A stretch of 42,076 bases of DNA, taken from assembly GCA_018648865.1 (NCBI GenBank), contig JABGQH010000001.1, forward strand, positions 1-42,076, written 5' to 3'. Under the pieces are notes generated by a model, which saw only the letters and a list, made by a program, of their open reading frames with translations, was not told the DNA's origin and did not search any database. Below, piece after piece: positions 1 to 7,716 of the stretch; positions within the stretch are counted from its first letter, which is position 1, and each line of letters begins with the position of its first letter. Origin of the DNA: Candidatus Peregrinibacteria bacterium (GTDB taxonomy: Bacteria; Patescibacteriota; Gracilibacteria; Peribacterales; Peribacteraceae). The position numbers and the translations under genes are program-made.

Positions 1-55
1 TATGAGCTATGAGCTATGAGCTATGAGCTATGAGCTATGAGCTATGAGCTATGAG
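1..55. repeat. Tandem heptamer repeat, unit TATGAGC
   Basis: Nearly eight perfect head-to-tail copies of the 7-base unit TATGAGC fill the left edge, so the array may extend beyond the window. It lies upstream of nnrD in non-coding DNA. Other 7-base-period arrays occur at 101-128, 3193-3213, 29582-29639, 35405-35425 and 41961-41988. Confidence 0.95.
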
Positions 56-100
56 AAATTTTATTTAAAAATACAATAGATAAATTACTATATTAAATAC

Positions 101-128
101 TCAAAGCTTAAAGCTTAAGTCTTAAAGC
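101..128. repeat. Degenerate heptamer array (TTAAAGC type)
   Basis: Four consecutive 7-base units in strict register: TCAAAGC, then TTAAAGC, then TTAAGTC, then TTAAAGC. The same units in another order occur at 41961-41988, and related ones at 35405-35425. The array ends about 45 bases before the nnrD promoter. Confidence 0.85.
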
Positions 129-170
129 TATTCTAAAATTCGATTCAAAAAGCTTTCTTAATACATATTC

Positions 171-179
171 TGATACAAT
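171..179 (+). promoter_or_regulatory. Extended -10 promoter of nnrD
   Basis: TGA-TACAAT is an extended -10 element that ends 7 bases before the ATG at 187. Transcription would begin at or within a base or two of the start codon, implying a leaderless mRNA. No Shine-Dalgarno sequence is present. Confidence 0.6.
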
Positions 180-186
180 ATGATCC

Positions 187-972
187 ATGATTGATCGAAA
201 CCCATCATCACACAAAGGAGAAAATGGCAAAGTAGCAATTATCGGTGGATCCCCTACTATTCATGGCGCACCGCTACTAAGTGCTCTTGCTGCAGAGGCT
301 AGTGGAGCGGATTTAATATTCGTATGTTTACCAAGCTGCCATAAGGCAGTTGCCAAAACTACTTCACTTAATTTTCAGGTTCATCCATTTAAAAATGATC
401 TACTTAAAGATGAAGACATCGAACCAATCCTGGAACTGCTAGCTACAATGGATAGTGCTGTAATTGGTCCTGGTATTTCAAAAGACCCATCTGAACAAAA
501 AGTACTAGATCAAATTATACAAGCTGCCAGTTGTGATTTAGTATTAGACGCTACAGCTCTACAAAAAAATACCCTGTCTTTAGTCAAAGGGAAAAACGCA
601 ATAGTCACTCCTCATTTAGGTGAACTGGAGCGCATGGGCATTGATCAAGATCAGCTAAGTAAAGTAGCAAGTGAAAACAACGCAACCATATGTCTAAAAG
701 GTGAAACAGATTTGATAACTCACTCAAATGGTGATCAAACTGAAATAGATGGAGGAAGCGCAGGATTAACTGTTGGTGGCACTGGAGATGTATTAGCAGG
801 CTTGATCGGGGGCTTGATCAGTCAGGGGCTTGATCATCCTTCAGCATGCGAGCTATCTTCTAAGATAATGAAGAGCGCTGGCGAAATACTGCAAATAGAA
901 TTTGGATACGCATATACAGCGGTTCAGATAATTAACATTATCCCCCGTCTGGTTTCTAAGCATGATCAATAA
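187..972 (+). CDS. nnrD: ADP-dependent NAD(P)H-hydrate dehydratase
   Basis: The 261-residue protein matches the carbohydrate-kinase-like domain of YjeF/NnrD, which dehydrates damaged NAD(P)H hydrates back to NAD(P)H in the cytosol using ADP or ATP. Visible signatures are the N-terminal GKVAIIGGS strand-loop, VIGPGIS in the middle, TPHLGELERM near residue 140 and the nucleotide-binding GGTGDVLAG near residues 197-205. The N-terminal epimerase domain found in fused NnrD/YjeF proteins is absent, so this is the stand-alone dehydratase form. The ATG at 187 is supported by the -10 box just upstream; an ATG at 180 leads straight to a stop. Its 3' end overlaps the next gene by 11 bases, so the two are probably co-transcribed. 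Confidence 0.9.
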   Translation: MIDRNPSSHKGENGKVAIIGGSPTIHGAPLLSALAAEASGADLIFVCLPSCHKAVAKTTSLNFQVHPFKNDLLKDEDIEPILELLATMDSAVIGPGISKDPSEQKVLDQIIQAASCDLVLDATALQKNTLSLVKGKNAIVTPHLGELERMGIDQDQLSKVASENNATICLKGETDLITHSNGDQTEIDGGSAGLTVGGTGDVLAGLIGGLISQGLDHPSACELSSKIMKSAGEILQIEFGYAYTAVQIINIIPRLVSKHDQ

Positions 973-1645
973 AATGATTGAGTCACCTTTTTTATTATTG
1001 GCCCCATACTCAGATAGATTGCGAGTGGATATTTTTACGAAGGAGGATGATATGAAAAAGAGCTCAGATTTATCTAAAATAATTGGTAATGAATCAGTCT
1101 GCCTAAACCAAGTTCATGGAACTAAAACTGTAGAAATTAAAGATCCAATTAATAACAAACAAGATGCAGATGGAATGATTACCGAAATGAAGAATGTTTC
1201 TTTGTGCAGCTTTTGGGGTGACTGCCAAAACTTTGTTATTTTTGCTCCAGCGCAAAATATTCTAGGGGTATTGCATGCAGGCTGGCGAGGAATAAATGCA
1301 GGAGCTATAAATGAGTTTTTTAATACATTACATAGTTCATATAGCATTATTCCTTCAGAAACCTTGGTCGCTGCAGGGCCTTCTCTTTGTACAGACTGTG
1401 CAGAGTTCTCTGATCCTATAACAGAGCTGTCGAATGTTGATTCTAAGTTTTTCCATGAAAAACACGTAGATTTGCGCTGCGCTGCCTTGGAACAGTTTTT
1501 GGGGGTTGGAGTACCCAAATCTAACATAGAGCGCTCTACGGACTGTACATGCTGCATGCCAGAGAAATATTGGACATACCGAGGGGGCGATAAAGCAGAT
1601 ATGCGGAACGGATCCACGAATGTGCTTGTTTGCACACTGCTCTGA
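962..1645 (+). CDS. pgeF: PgeF/YfiH-family protein (laccase-domain, Cu-oxidase_4)
   Basis: The 227-residue protein has the signatures of the YfiH/PgeF family: LNQVHGT near residue 48, a GDC motif, the hallmark HAGWRG near residue 105, and a C-terminal block DCTCC...YWTYRGGDKADMRNGS that corresponds to the usual C-T-x-C...F-S-Y-R-R...R. Members have been described as purine nucleoside phosphorylases/adenosine deaminases and as peptidoglycan-editing factors; the exact role here cannot be read from sequence. The His and Cys residues that bind the metal in the family appear to be present. It overlaps nnrD by 11 bases, suggesting a two-gene operon. An alternative ATG lies four codons downstream at 974. 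The protein ends with TGA. Confidence 0.85.
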   Translation: MINKMIESPFLLLAPYSDRLRVDIFTKEDDMKKSSDLSKIIGNESVCLNQVHGTKTVEIKDPINNKQDADGMITEMKNVSLCSFWGDCQNFVIFAPAQNILGVLHAGWRGINAGAINEFFNTLHSSYSIIPSETLVAAGPSLCTDCAEFSDPITELSNVDSKFFHEKHVDLRCAALEQFLGVGVPKSNIERSTDCTCCMPEKYWTYRGGDKADMRNGSTNVLVCTLL

Positions 1646-1688
1646 ATAAATGTTTTGGTGTCCTGTTTGATTGATACAAATTATTAGC

Positions 1689-1787
1689 ATGTCTAGTTTT
1701 TATAACGAAATGTACTATCTGCTTTACGCATTTTTGATTACACACATTTTTGTTTTGACAGTCCCCCATGCCTTCTGCAAGCCGTAA
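1689..1787 (+). CDS. Possible 32-residue hydrophobic peptide
   Basis: An ATG-initiated frame after pgeF encodes a 32-residue peptide with one hydrophobic stretch (YYLLYAFLITHIFVLTV), long enough to span a membrane. There is no recognisable family and no clear ribosome binding site. It could be a chance ORF in an AT-rich spacer. It overlaps the next frame (ATG 1768). Confidence 0.2.
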   Translation: MSSFYNEMYYLLYAFLITHIFVLTVPHAFCKP

Positions 1788-2055
1788 ACATCGACATAGA
1801 GCGAATGTAAATATAACGTAATAAGCAATCTCAACGTCCCGTCAGAGTGGTTACGTTTCTTCTCTATCAGTTCTTAACGGGAGGCCAAATCACATAGATC
1901 CGTGGATCAATGTTGCGGCCACCCACCTGGATGAATCCAGGGACGAACGTACTACTCAGCGATCGCTTGGACCCACAAATCGCAAACAGTTACAAAAGAA
2001 AGCAATCAAAAAACATACACGTAAGGATATTAATGATTCATACTGGCTCTGTTGA
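1768..2055 (+). pseudogene. Interrupted reading frame upstream of dgt
   Basis: One frame runs from ATG 1768 to TGA 2053-2055 and is broken only by two adjacent TAA codons at 1819-1824. The 76 codons after the break have no ATG, GTG or TTG start but read like a polar, basic protein (for example HIDPWINVAATHLDES and later QLQKKAIKKHTRKD). The terminal TGA overlaps the TTG start of dgt as TTGA, the geometry of translational coupling. Three short palindromes (1904-1915, 1926-1941 and the CCCGT/ACGGG pair at about 1838/1876) also occur here. It could be a decayed gene, an ORF with an unusual start, or a structured leader. I do not recognise a family. The rest of the 1646-2051 spacer holds only the small ORF at 1689. 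Confidence 0.3.
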
Positions 2056-3149
2056 GCTCAGATATATTCAAATTAAATAGGCTACAAGAAGCAAATGCCA
2101 TGCTGGCATCATATGCTGTGCCCTTGGAAGGTGTAATTGGTAGAGAACATCCAGAAAGCCCAGATTCAACGCGTCTGCCTTTTCAACGTGATCGAGACCG
2201 ATTATTACACACTCAGGCTTTCCGTCGCTTACAGGGCAAAACACAGGTCTTTGTGACAGGGCAAGGAGACCATTACAGAACACGACTAACTCATACTCTA
2301 GAAGTTGCCCAAATTAGTAGAGACATAGCTAGGACACTTAAGCTGAATGAAGACCTAGTAGAATGCATAGCACTCGCTCATGATCTTGGACATCCTCCAT
2401 TTGGACATACGGGGGAAGAAGCAATTGATAAATGGATGAGGAAATACAATATGACTTTTGAACATAACGAACAGTCATACAGAATTGTTACTCTACTTGA
2501 AAACCATACCAATTCTTACCTTGGTCTTAATTTGAATAGGGAAGTATTAGATGGATTAAAAAAACACAAAACTGTTCATGATCAAAAAGACAAAACATTT
2601 AGCGGCCAAACACTAGAGGCACAAATAGTTAATATCGCTGATGAGATAGCTTATAGCGCTCATGATAGTGATGATGGCATGCATGAAGATCTGTTTACAA
2701 TGGACCAAATAACTTCTGTTTCCCTGGCAAGCGAGGCAAGGGAACTATCCAAGGGTAGAGACACATCATTACGTGGTGCACTAATACATATATTAGTAAC
2801 CGATCTATACGAAGAATCATTAAATCGACTTAAAAAAGAGGGGATTGATTCACTCGAAGATGTGCAAAGCACAAAGATTCAGCTAATTGGATTTTCTAAA
2901 AAAATGTGCAGCCGACTATCTGAACTAAGAACATTCTTGTGGGACAACATGTATCAACATCCATCCATTCTTTCTAAAAGTATAGAAGGATCAAATAAAA
3001 TTTCTGAATTACTTACAAAGGAATATAAAAATCCATCTAAAAAAATTATTGCTCTACAGAAAGAAAAAGGAAGTACATTAGAGGAGGCAGTAAAAGACTA
3101 TGTGTCTGGTATGACAGAAAGATATGCGGAAGAAACTGTTAATAGTTAA
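2052..3149 (+). CDS. dgt: Deoxyguanosinetriphosphate triphosphohydrolase-like protein
   Basis: This 365-residue HD-domain protein should hydrolyse dNTPs to deoxynucleosides and triphosphate. It shows the family start block YAVPLEGVIGREHPE, RLPFQRDRDRLLHTQAFRRLQGKTQVF, the first metal-ligand histidine in RLTHTLEVAQ near residue 79, the HD pair in ALAHDLGHPPFGHTGEEA near residues 107-123, and a third-ligand region DEIAYSAHDSDD near residue 198. The proposed start is TTG at 2052: it gives the usual 15-20 residues before the conserved YAV block, and a CATACT -10-like box lies 7 bases upstream. An internal ATG at 2100 would leave almost nothing before the block. It is convergent with the M23 peptidase gene. 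Confidence 0.88.
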   Translation: MSSDIFKLNRLQEANAMLASYAVPLEGVIGREHPESPDSTRLPFQRDRDRLLHTQAFRRLQGKTQVFVTGQGDHYRTRLTHTLEVAQISRDIARTLKLNEDLVECIALAHDLGHPPFGHTGEEAIDKWMRKYNMTFEHNEQSYRIVTLLENHTNSYLGLNLNREVLDGLKKHKTVHDQKDKTFSGQTLEAQIVNIADEIAYSAHDSDDGMHEDLFTMDQITSVSLASEARELSKGRDTSLRGALIHILVTDLYEESLNRLKKEGIDSLEDVQSTKIQLIGFSKKMCSRLSELRTFLWDNMYQHPSILSKSIEGSNKISELLTKEYKNPSKKIIALQKEKGSTLEEAVKDYVSGMTERYAEETVNS

Positions 3150-3187
3150 TAACTAATAATTTATTAAACAAAAATACTAAGAAGAAT

Positions 3188-3265
3188 TATGTATTAAGGA
3201 TTAAGAATTAAGCATGCAAACAGGCAAAATAAATCACAGGATACATACATAATACTTAATACATA
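3188..3265. repeat. Inverted repeat and heptamers between convergent genes
   Basis: An 11-base perfect inverted repeat (TATGTATTAAG at 3188-3198, its complement at 3255-3265) lies between the ends of dgt and the M23 gene. The left arm continues as 7-base units ATTAAGG, ATTAAGA, ATTAAGC (3193-3213), and the right arm shows the same period on the other strand (ATTAAGT, ATTATGT). It could fold as a hairpin serving both convergent transcripts, but there is no classic GC-rich terminator. Confidence 0.6.
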
Positions 3266-3266
3266 T

Positions 3267-4148
3267 CTACTGATCTCTAACTATTTTTACTGAAGATGAA
3301 TACGGAAGATATGGCATAGGATCAATCTTCTCTCCTCCTGAAATTAGCTCAAAATGAACATGAGGTCCTGTTGTTAGTGCGCCCGCACCAAGTGTTCCTG
3401 GTGCCCCACCAGATAGCGCGATCACATCACCCTCCCTTACCTCGTCTCCCTTCTTTACTAAGAATTTATTTACATGCCCATACAGCGTTGCGAATCCTTC
3501 ATGACGAACAATTATGTAGCTATATCCCATTCCATTGTTTGCAACCAAACTAACAACTCCATCTGCAGCAGATAAAACATCTGACTTTTGGCGTACTGGA
3601 ATATCTATAGCTTGATGAGAGATCCCAAATCTAGTCTTATAAGATGTGTCTCCAAATGTTGCAGAAATTCCTTTCCTAGGAGTAACTGGCCAAGACATAA
3701 CAATATTATTTGCAGATTCCATCCCCATGGTTGCGACCCTTGCCATTCCATCTGCCTCCCACATTTGCTGAAAGAAGTCTGCTAACTTTTCGTTTGTATC
3801 TTCTTGATCCTGCAAAAGCATTACAAGAGCGTCTCTACTTCTTCTAATCTCTTCTTCGTTTGATCTATTTTGCTTTACTTCAATCATTCTAAGTTTATAT
3901 CTAATGATTTCTTCTCTTCTGCTTAATACGGACTGTTTTGTTCTTAATCTACGTACACCTTCTATCTTACTAGATGGGATCTCTGCCACTGATCCACCAA
4001 TTGCTAAGTCGCTGCTTGAAATATTCTTGAATAATGAACTATTTTCAATTACTTCAGGGCCTTCAATTATTAGTATGAATAGCACTGCTCCCAAAAGAGC
4101 TATTTTCTTTATTGGATTCCTTTTATTATTTTTTTCTTTCAAATACAT
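3267..4148 (-). CDS. M23-family peptidase (membrane-anchored peptidoglycan endopeptidase)
   Basis: The 293-residue protein has a short basic N-terminus, one membrane segment (about residues 14-30, KIALLGAVLFILIIEG), a charged probable coiled coil (about 60-125) and a C-terminal LytM/M23 domain. Zinc ligands are visible: H178 and D182 in the HxxxD motif SHQAID, and H265 in the HxH motif GPHVHFEL (residues 263-265), with a further conserved His in LYGHVN near 225. The family cleaves peptide cross-links of peptidoglycan; coiled-coil M23 proteins may instead regulate amidases, but here the catalytic residues are intact. Its -10 box lies 6 bases before the ATG. The next gene upstream on the same strand, 4212-4931, ends about 60 bases before this start. 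Confidence 0.9.
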   Translation of the reverse strand: MYLKEKNNKRNPIKKIALLGAVLFILIIEGPEVIENSSLFKNISSSDLAIGGSVAEIPSSKIEGVRRLRTKQSVLSRREEIIRYKLRMIEVKQNRSNEEEIRRSRDALVMLLQDQEDTNEKLADFFQQMWEADGMARVATMGMESANNIVMSWPVTPRKGISATFGDTSYKTRFGISHQAIDIPVRQKSDVLSAADGVVSLVANNGMGYSYIIVRHEGFATLYGHVNKFLVKKGDEVREGDVIALSGGAPGTLGAGALTTGPHVHFELISGGEKIDPMPYLPYSSSVKIVRDQ

Positions 4149-4154
4149 CGGATT

Positions 4155-4163
4155 AGTATAGCA
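4155..4163 (-). promoter_or_regulatory. Extended -10 promoter of the M23 peptidase gene
   Basis: On the minus strand TGC-TATACT ends 6 bases before the ATG at 4148, predicting transcription starting on the start codon itself. No Shine-Dalgarno sequence can fit between them. Confidence 0.65.
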
Positions 4164-4211
4164 GAAATAAGAGAAGTGTGGAAGAAGGGTCCTATTTACA
4201 TGCTTTTACGT

Positions 4212-4931
4212 CTATTTTCTTTTAGTTCTACCTATATCTTCTCCAAATGCGCTCTTTGCGAATACCTTATTAAGCAAAAAGCCCCATCTAGAAGCCTCTG
4301 CCATCATTCTTCTGCTTATACGCTCGTTCTCTGGCTTTTTAACTTCAAATAACTGACTGTCTGCTATGTATATTCGACAAGGTGAATCTTTTGCAACTAA
4401 CAAATTCGCCATCTGCGGATGGCAAATTTTTAGAGCTGAAAGTGTTGTTTTTATACAACCTTCCTGCCCAAAAAAATCTAGAGAGTAACCTTTTTCTTCT
4501 AATAGCTTTTGATTTCTACTTAGGATATCTGAGAATTGTTTCGCAATTTCTAGATCATTCACAATGTGATCTGCTCTAAGATTAGAGAAAGAAAAAACTC
4601 TATTTTGCGTAATGCAATAGCTGTTACTAAATTCATGACAGTGGATTTCTGAATTTAAAATATATGGCTCAAATCTTTCTTTGACTATATCAATATTTTT
4701 CTTAGCATCGTCTGCAGTAAGCACAGAAAGTCTGCTCTTCACCCATTTTAAAAATGGAATCTTTACGACCAAATCGTTTCCATATGCAAACACAATATGG
4801 CCTGCACCCCTACCAAGCTTTGAACCAAGTAAGGCTGGATCTAATGAACAATCCCGAAGATGTTTCTTACGTTGTTTTAAAAGCATATAAGGTTCGACGA
4901 GCAGTGTAGCGCACTGCACCAAACTCAACAC
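4212..4931 (-). CDS. Protein-kinase-like fold hypothetical protein
   Basis: I do not recognise a named family. The 239-residue soluble protein begins, after a variable N-terminus, with a motif that looks like the nucleotide-binding lobe of protein-kinase-like enzymes: LGSKLGRGAGHIVFAYGNDLVVKIP, where the glycine-rich loop (residues 40-44) is followed by a strand with a lysine (K57) in the place of the ATP-anchoring lysine. Further on, LLEEKGYSLDFFGQEGCI could be a degenerate catalytic or metal-binding segment, but there is no clear HRD or DFG motif, so activity is uncertain. The start at GTG 4931 is weak; ATG at 4886 (residue 16) is equally possible. It may be an atypical kinase or a pseudokinase. 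Confidence 0.5.
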   Translation of the reverse strand: MLSLVQCATLLVEPYMLLKQRKKHLRDCSLDPALLGSKLGRGAGHIVFAYGNDLVVKIPFLKWVKSRLSVLTADDAKKNIDIVKERFEPYILNSEIHCHEFSNSYCITQNRVFSFSNLRADHIVNDLEIAKQFSDILSRNQKLLEEKGYSLDFFGQEGCIKTTLSALKICHPQMANLLVAKDSPCRIYIADSQLFEVKKPENERISRRMMAEASRWGFLLNKVFAKSAFGEDIGRTKRK

Positions 4932-5025
4932 ATTCTATGCTGCTTTCTTATAATTCTTCCAATTAGTTAGAATCCAACTTGGCAAGGCGTACTGAACATC
5001 AAACGTAGAAAAAAAGCTTTGGATA

Positions 5026-5034
5026 TGCTATAAT
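5026..5034 (+). promoter_or_regulatory. Extended -10 promoter of the membrane glycosyltransferase gene
   Basis: TGC-TATAAT is a perfect extended -10 element ending 10 bases before the ATG at 5045, predicting a leader of only about 3-4 bases. Confidence 0.7.
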
Positions 5035-5044
5035 AGCCGGAAAT

Positions 5045-6658
5045 ATGAAACAAAAATTAATAACAGTGTGTAGCTACATATGCAGAAAAAACCTTCTTGC
5101 ATTATCTGTATTGCTACTTGTGGGAACTGTTCTTGGGTACCATCTCTTTGAACGAATTCTGTACGAACTTCAGGGGCCTCTAAATGCAGACTCAACACTA
5201 TACCTGGGAGTAGGAAGAGGTATTTTAAATGGATTGATACCGTATATTGATCTTTTCGAAACAAAGCCTCCGGGAGTCTTTCTACTCTCAAGCCTCTCTT
5301 TGTGGCTCACAAAAGGTACGATGTTGATTTCAGTACTTCAGATCATCAGTATTGCTATCATCCCAATCTCTCTTCTTTTAATTGCGCGCAACATTTCAAA
5401 AAATAATAACAAAAACTTAGGACTTTTATCGCAAGTGATCACTGTGCTTCTGGGATTAGTTTGGGCGCTCTACATGGGTGAGCGCAGTGGTGAATTTCAG
5501 GTGGAGTCCTTTGGTTCCATGTTCGCCACTCTCTACCTTGTCACCATCACTCTTGATGATAAAAAGCACATGTCAGTACGGCGTACCGTAACTGCAGGAC
5601 TCCTTCTTATGTGCGCCATAGGTATGAAAGAGCCATTCGTACTTACTGCACTAGCCAGTGTTCTTTTGATCTATGCCACATCTCCATCACGCATTATCGA
5701 TCGTTTCGTCAAGCCGTGTGCATTGGCCGCTGTACTTGGGTTTTTTGCCCTGTCTGTCCTGCGGTACCTTGGACCATTCCTTAGCATTTACCTGCCGGAA
5801 ATGCTTGGCAATCACATTCACTCGCATGGTCCTTTGTGGCAGCGTGCGCTCAATTGGCAAAAACTCTTCTATAATCTTGAGCAGTTCATTCCATTCTTGG
5901 GATTTAGCACACTTGTATTCTTCGGGTGTGTCTTCTGCACCCGCTTAATGGATACGCAGTTGCGTACATTCCCAATAGCCATCATCAGTATGGTTGTTGC
6001 TATTGTTCTAACAGTACTATCAGTAGGGCTTGGTGGTCAGTATTGGAATCACCATTTTGCCTTTGCCGTTCCAGTGTATATTGCAGCCTCTGCCCTCTTT
6101 GTTACCGGCATCCCCAAGATGTGGCCACATATGCAACGCATATCTCTGATGGCATGCATCGCTGTCTTGATATCCTTTTCTTTGCATATTCCCGAATCAC
6201 ATCTGGAATCCAGACTAGTGTCTATCCAAAAGAATATTGCGAAAACGAAAGACGCGGCATCGGACATCGATGACATTCTTTTGGCATGCAAGCAACCACG
6301 TTATATGTTTATAGGCGCCAATGGCATGCAGCCATACGCATTTACGGAGCACTCTCCTCTCGGGCCAAATTTTTTCCAGTATAACTATTTTTTTACAGAG
6401 GATAGACCGTACTTCCGACAATCATTTGTACAGAATCTTTTTACAGCAAATATCGTTGTAATCAATCAAAGGTACGAATTGGGCGCATTGACTCCTGCAG
6501 TCGAGCGTTATTTGGATGATAGTTTTTCTACACAACCATGGAAGTGTGCTCAAAAGTCCGACATGCCGGATAAATACCAGATTCTTTTCCGAAAGCGCAA
6601 AAGAATCGCTCTGACACAATCAAAAAATGAACTGATCAGCATCGCGCACGCACAGTAA
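5045..6658 (+). CDS. Multi-pass membrane glycosyltransferase (GT39/PMT-like)
   Basis: This 537-residue integral membrane protein has an N-terminal membrane segment followed by an extracytoplasmic loop with the GT-C hallmark acidic residue: NADSTLYLGVGRG (D49) and then PYIDLFETKPPGVFLL (residues 66-80). This D-x-Y...PY.D....KPPG pattern is typical of dolichyl-phosphate-mannose-like and ArnT-like transferases that move sugars from a polyprenyl phosphate to a protein or lipid. About ten hydrophobic helices follow, then a soluble C-terminal domain of about 150 residues. Donor and acceptor are unknown. From about 5460 the gene looks more GC-rich than its neighbours, with codons such as GCG, CTG and CGC more common, which may reflect transfer or local composition. 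Confidence 0.75.
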   Translation: MKQKLITVCSYICRKNLLALSVLLLVGTVLGYHLFERILYELQGPLNADSTLYLGVGRGILNGLIPYIDLFETKPPGVFLLSSLSLWLTKGTMLISVLQIISIAIIPISLLLIARNISKNNNKNLGLLSQVITVLLGLVWALYMGERSGEFQVESFGSMFATLYLVTITLDDKKHMSVRRTVTAGLLLMCAIGMKEPFVLTALASVLLIYATSPSRIIDRFVKPCALAAVLGFFALSVLRYLGPFLSIYLPEMLGNHIHSHGPLWQRALNWQKLFYNLEQFIPFLGFSTLVFFGCVFCTRLMDTQLRTFPIAIISMVVAIVLTVLSVGLGGQYWNHHFAFAVPVYIAASALFVTGIPKMWPHMQRISLMACIAVLISFSLHIPESHLESRLVSIQKNIAKTKDAASDIDDILLACKQPRYMFIGANGMQPYAFTEHSPLGPNFFQYNYFFTEDRPYFRQSFVQNLFTANIVVINQRYELGALTPAVERYLDDSFSTQPWKCAQKSDMPDKYQILFRKRKRIALTQSKNELISIAHAQ

Positions 6659-6789
6659 AACATCCAAGAGTTTTATTCGACCCTCCATCGCCTAAGCCAG
6701 CCTTCGCACCGCATTCTCGGCGCTTCGGCCGGCCAAGTATCTTGCGACTCACTGCGTCACTACGCTCCTTGTTTGTCTGCAATTCATCT
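6659..6789. other. GC-rich non-coding segment next to tRNA-Trp
   Basis: This 130-base stretch is much richer in G+C than its surroundings and contains the palindrome GGCCGGCC and CGGCGCTTCGGCCGG-type complementary runs. A minus-strand open frame crosses both it and the tRNA, so it is not a gene. It is the 3' flank of the tRNA and may be a dispersed repeat, which a genome search would decide. Confidence 0.4.
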
Positions 6790-6866
6790 TGGCAGGCGCG
6801 GCAGGATTCGAACCTGCGACCCCTGGTTTTGGAGACCAGTGCTCTAGCCAACTGAGCTACGCGCCT
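6790..6866 (-). tRNA. trnW: tRNA-Trp (anticodon CCA)
   Basis: The minus strand folds as a 77-base cloverleaf. The acceptor stem is AGGCGCG paired with CGCGCCT, followed by discriminator G and an encoded CCA end. The D arm is GCTC...GAGC, the anticodon stem CTGGT/ACCAG encloses the loop CTCCAAA with anticodon CCA, and the T arm carries GGTTCGAATCC. Anticodon CCA decodes UGG (Trp). Confidence 0.97.
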
Positions 6867-6968
6867 ATTTATATATAAAGATCTTACTTAACTGCTTATA
6901 TTCTAGCTGAATATTACATTAAGTAGAAATCCCATTGCATATTTCTGCTTCTAATTTAGAAATCTAAC

Positions 6969-7189
6969 TGATCACTCAATGAACATGATCTGATCAACTG
7001 TCTGGTATTTTTGAAAAGATTTGCCTATTTCATTAAGAATTCTCTAGCTTAATTTAGATGAACCCTAGTAATAGACAACAATTCAGATGCCTCCTCTAGT
7101 CATCAAATTTGCATGACCTATCATGATCAGTACAATGAACTCGATCATGATCATGCACTGATCAATTAATGATATATGCACTGATCAAT
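6969..7189. promoter_or_regulatory. Array of TGATCA palindromes upstream of the HTH gene
   Basis: The 360-base spacer between tRNA-Trp and the HTH gene contains six copies of the palindrome TGATCA, at 6969, 6991, 7124, 7148, 7159 and 7182, plus two more GATC sites. The two copies nearest the gene lie within a perfect 14-base direct repeat, ATGCACTGATCAAT, at 7153-7166 and 7176-7189, spaced 23 bases (about two helical turns). The layout resembles operators for a DNA-binding protein, plausibly the product of the gene at 7231. No gene is seen in the spacer. Confidence 0.5.
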
Positions 7190-7230
7190 CCAGAAATTAT
7201 TCATTTATTAACAAATTAACTACTTAACTC

Positions 7231-7716
7231 ATGTCATCTTACCTAACTATAAAAGAAGCAGCAGATCGTGCCGGAAAAGCAGAAATTACCATACGACGTT
7301 TCGTTCAATCCATTGTAAAAGATCAGCCAAAGTCGGCAGGTAGAAAGCTTATTCAGCCAAATCCAACCCAAGTAAGGGGCTTAAAGAAGCAGAAAAAGCC
7401 ATTTAGCTGGAAAATATCTGAAGAGCTTTTGGTAAAGAAGTTCACAACAGATGTAAAAGCCGCTAAGAAAACTACAGATAAGAAAGTAGAAGCTACTGGA
7501 TCTGTTATGAAGACATTGCAGGGTGAACTTTCTTGTAAGGAAAACCAATTAGAAGTTAAGGATAAACAGATAGAAGCTCTTACTGAAATCGTACAATCAT
7601 TAAATGAACGAATGAGAGAGGGGAATGTTCTAATGGCATCTTTGCAAAAGCATCTAGCTCTGCCAGAAGGCAAAGAGGAAGGAAAGAAATCTTGGGTAAA
7701 GAAAATGTTTAGCTAA
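7231..7716 (+). CDS. Helix-turn-helix protein with coiled coil
   Basis: The 161-residue protein starts with an excisionase/MerR-like helix-turn-helix (SSYLTIKEAADRAGKAEITIRRFVQ, residues 2-26). A lysine-rich linker follows (about 50-100), then a coiled coil of about 50 residues (KENQLEVKDKQIEALTEIVQSLNERMREGNVLM) and a short basic tail. The architecture, HTH plus coiled coil ending in LNERxREGNxLMxSLQK, resembles plasmid- or chromosome-binding proteins of the RacA/DUF3967 sort; this comparison is from memory and not tested. The TGATCA array just upstream suggests autoregulation. Its last 4 bases overlap the convergent TPR gene. Confidence 0.65.
   Translation: MSSYLTIKEAADRAGKAEITIRRFVQSIVKDQPKSAGRKLIQPNPTQVRGLKKQKKPFSWKISEELLVKKFTTDVKAAKKTTDKKVEATGSVMKTLQGELSCKENQLEVKDKQIEALTEIVQSLNERMREGNVLMASLQKHLALPEGKEEGKKSWVKKMFS

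Noticed and set aside
1-55. CRISPR-like array
   Set aside because: The units are 7 bases with no spacers and no cas genes are nearby.
1114-1635. 173-residue minus-strand frame inside pgeF
   Set aside because: It is the shadow of a well-supported family member on the plus strand and has no start context.
6636-6851. 71-residue minus-strand frame across the tRNA
   Set aside because: It includes the tRNA-Trp gene and a GC-rich flank, so it is not coding.
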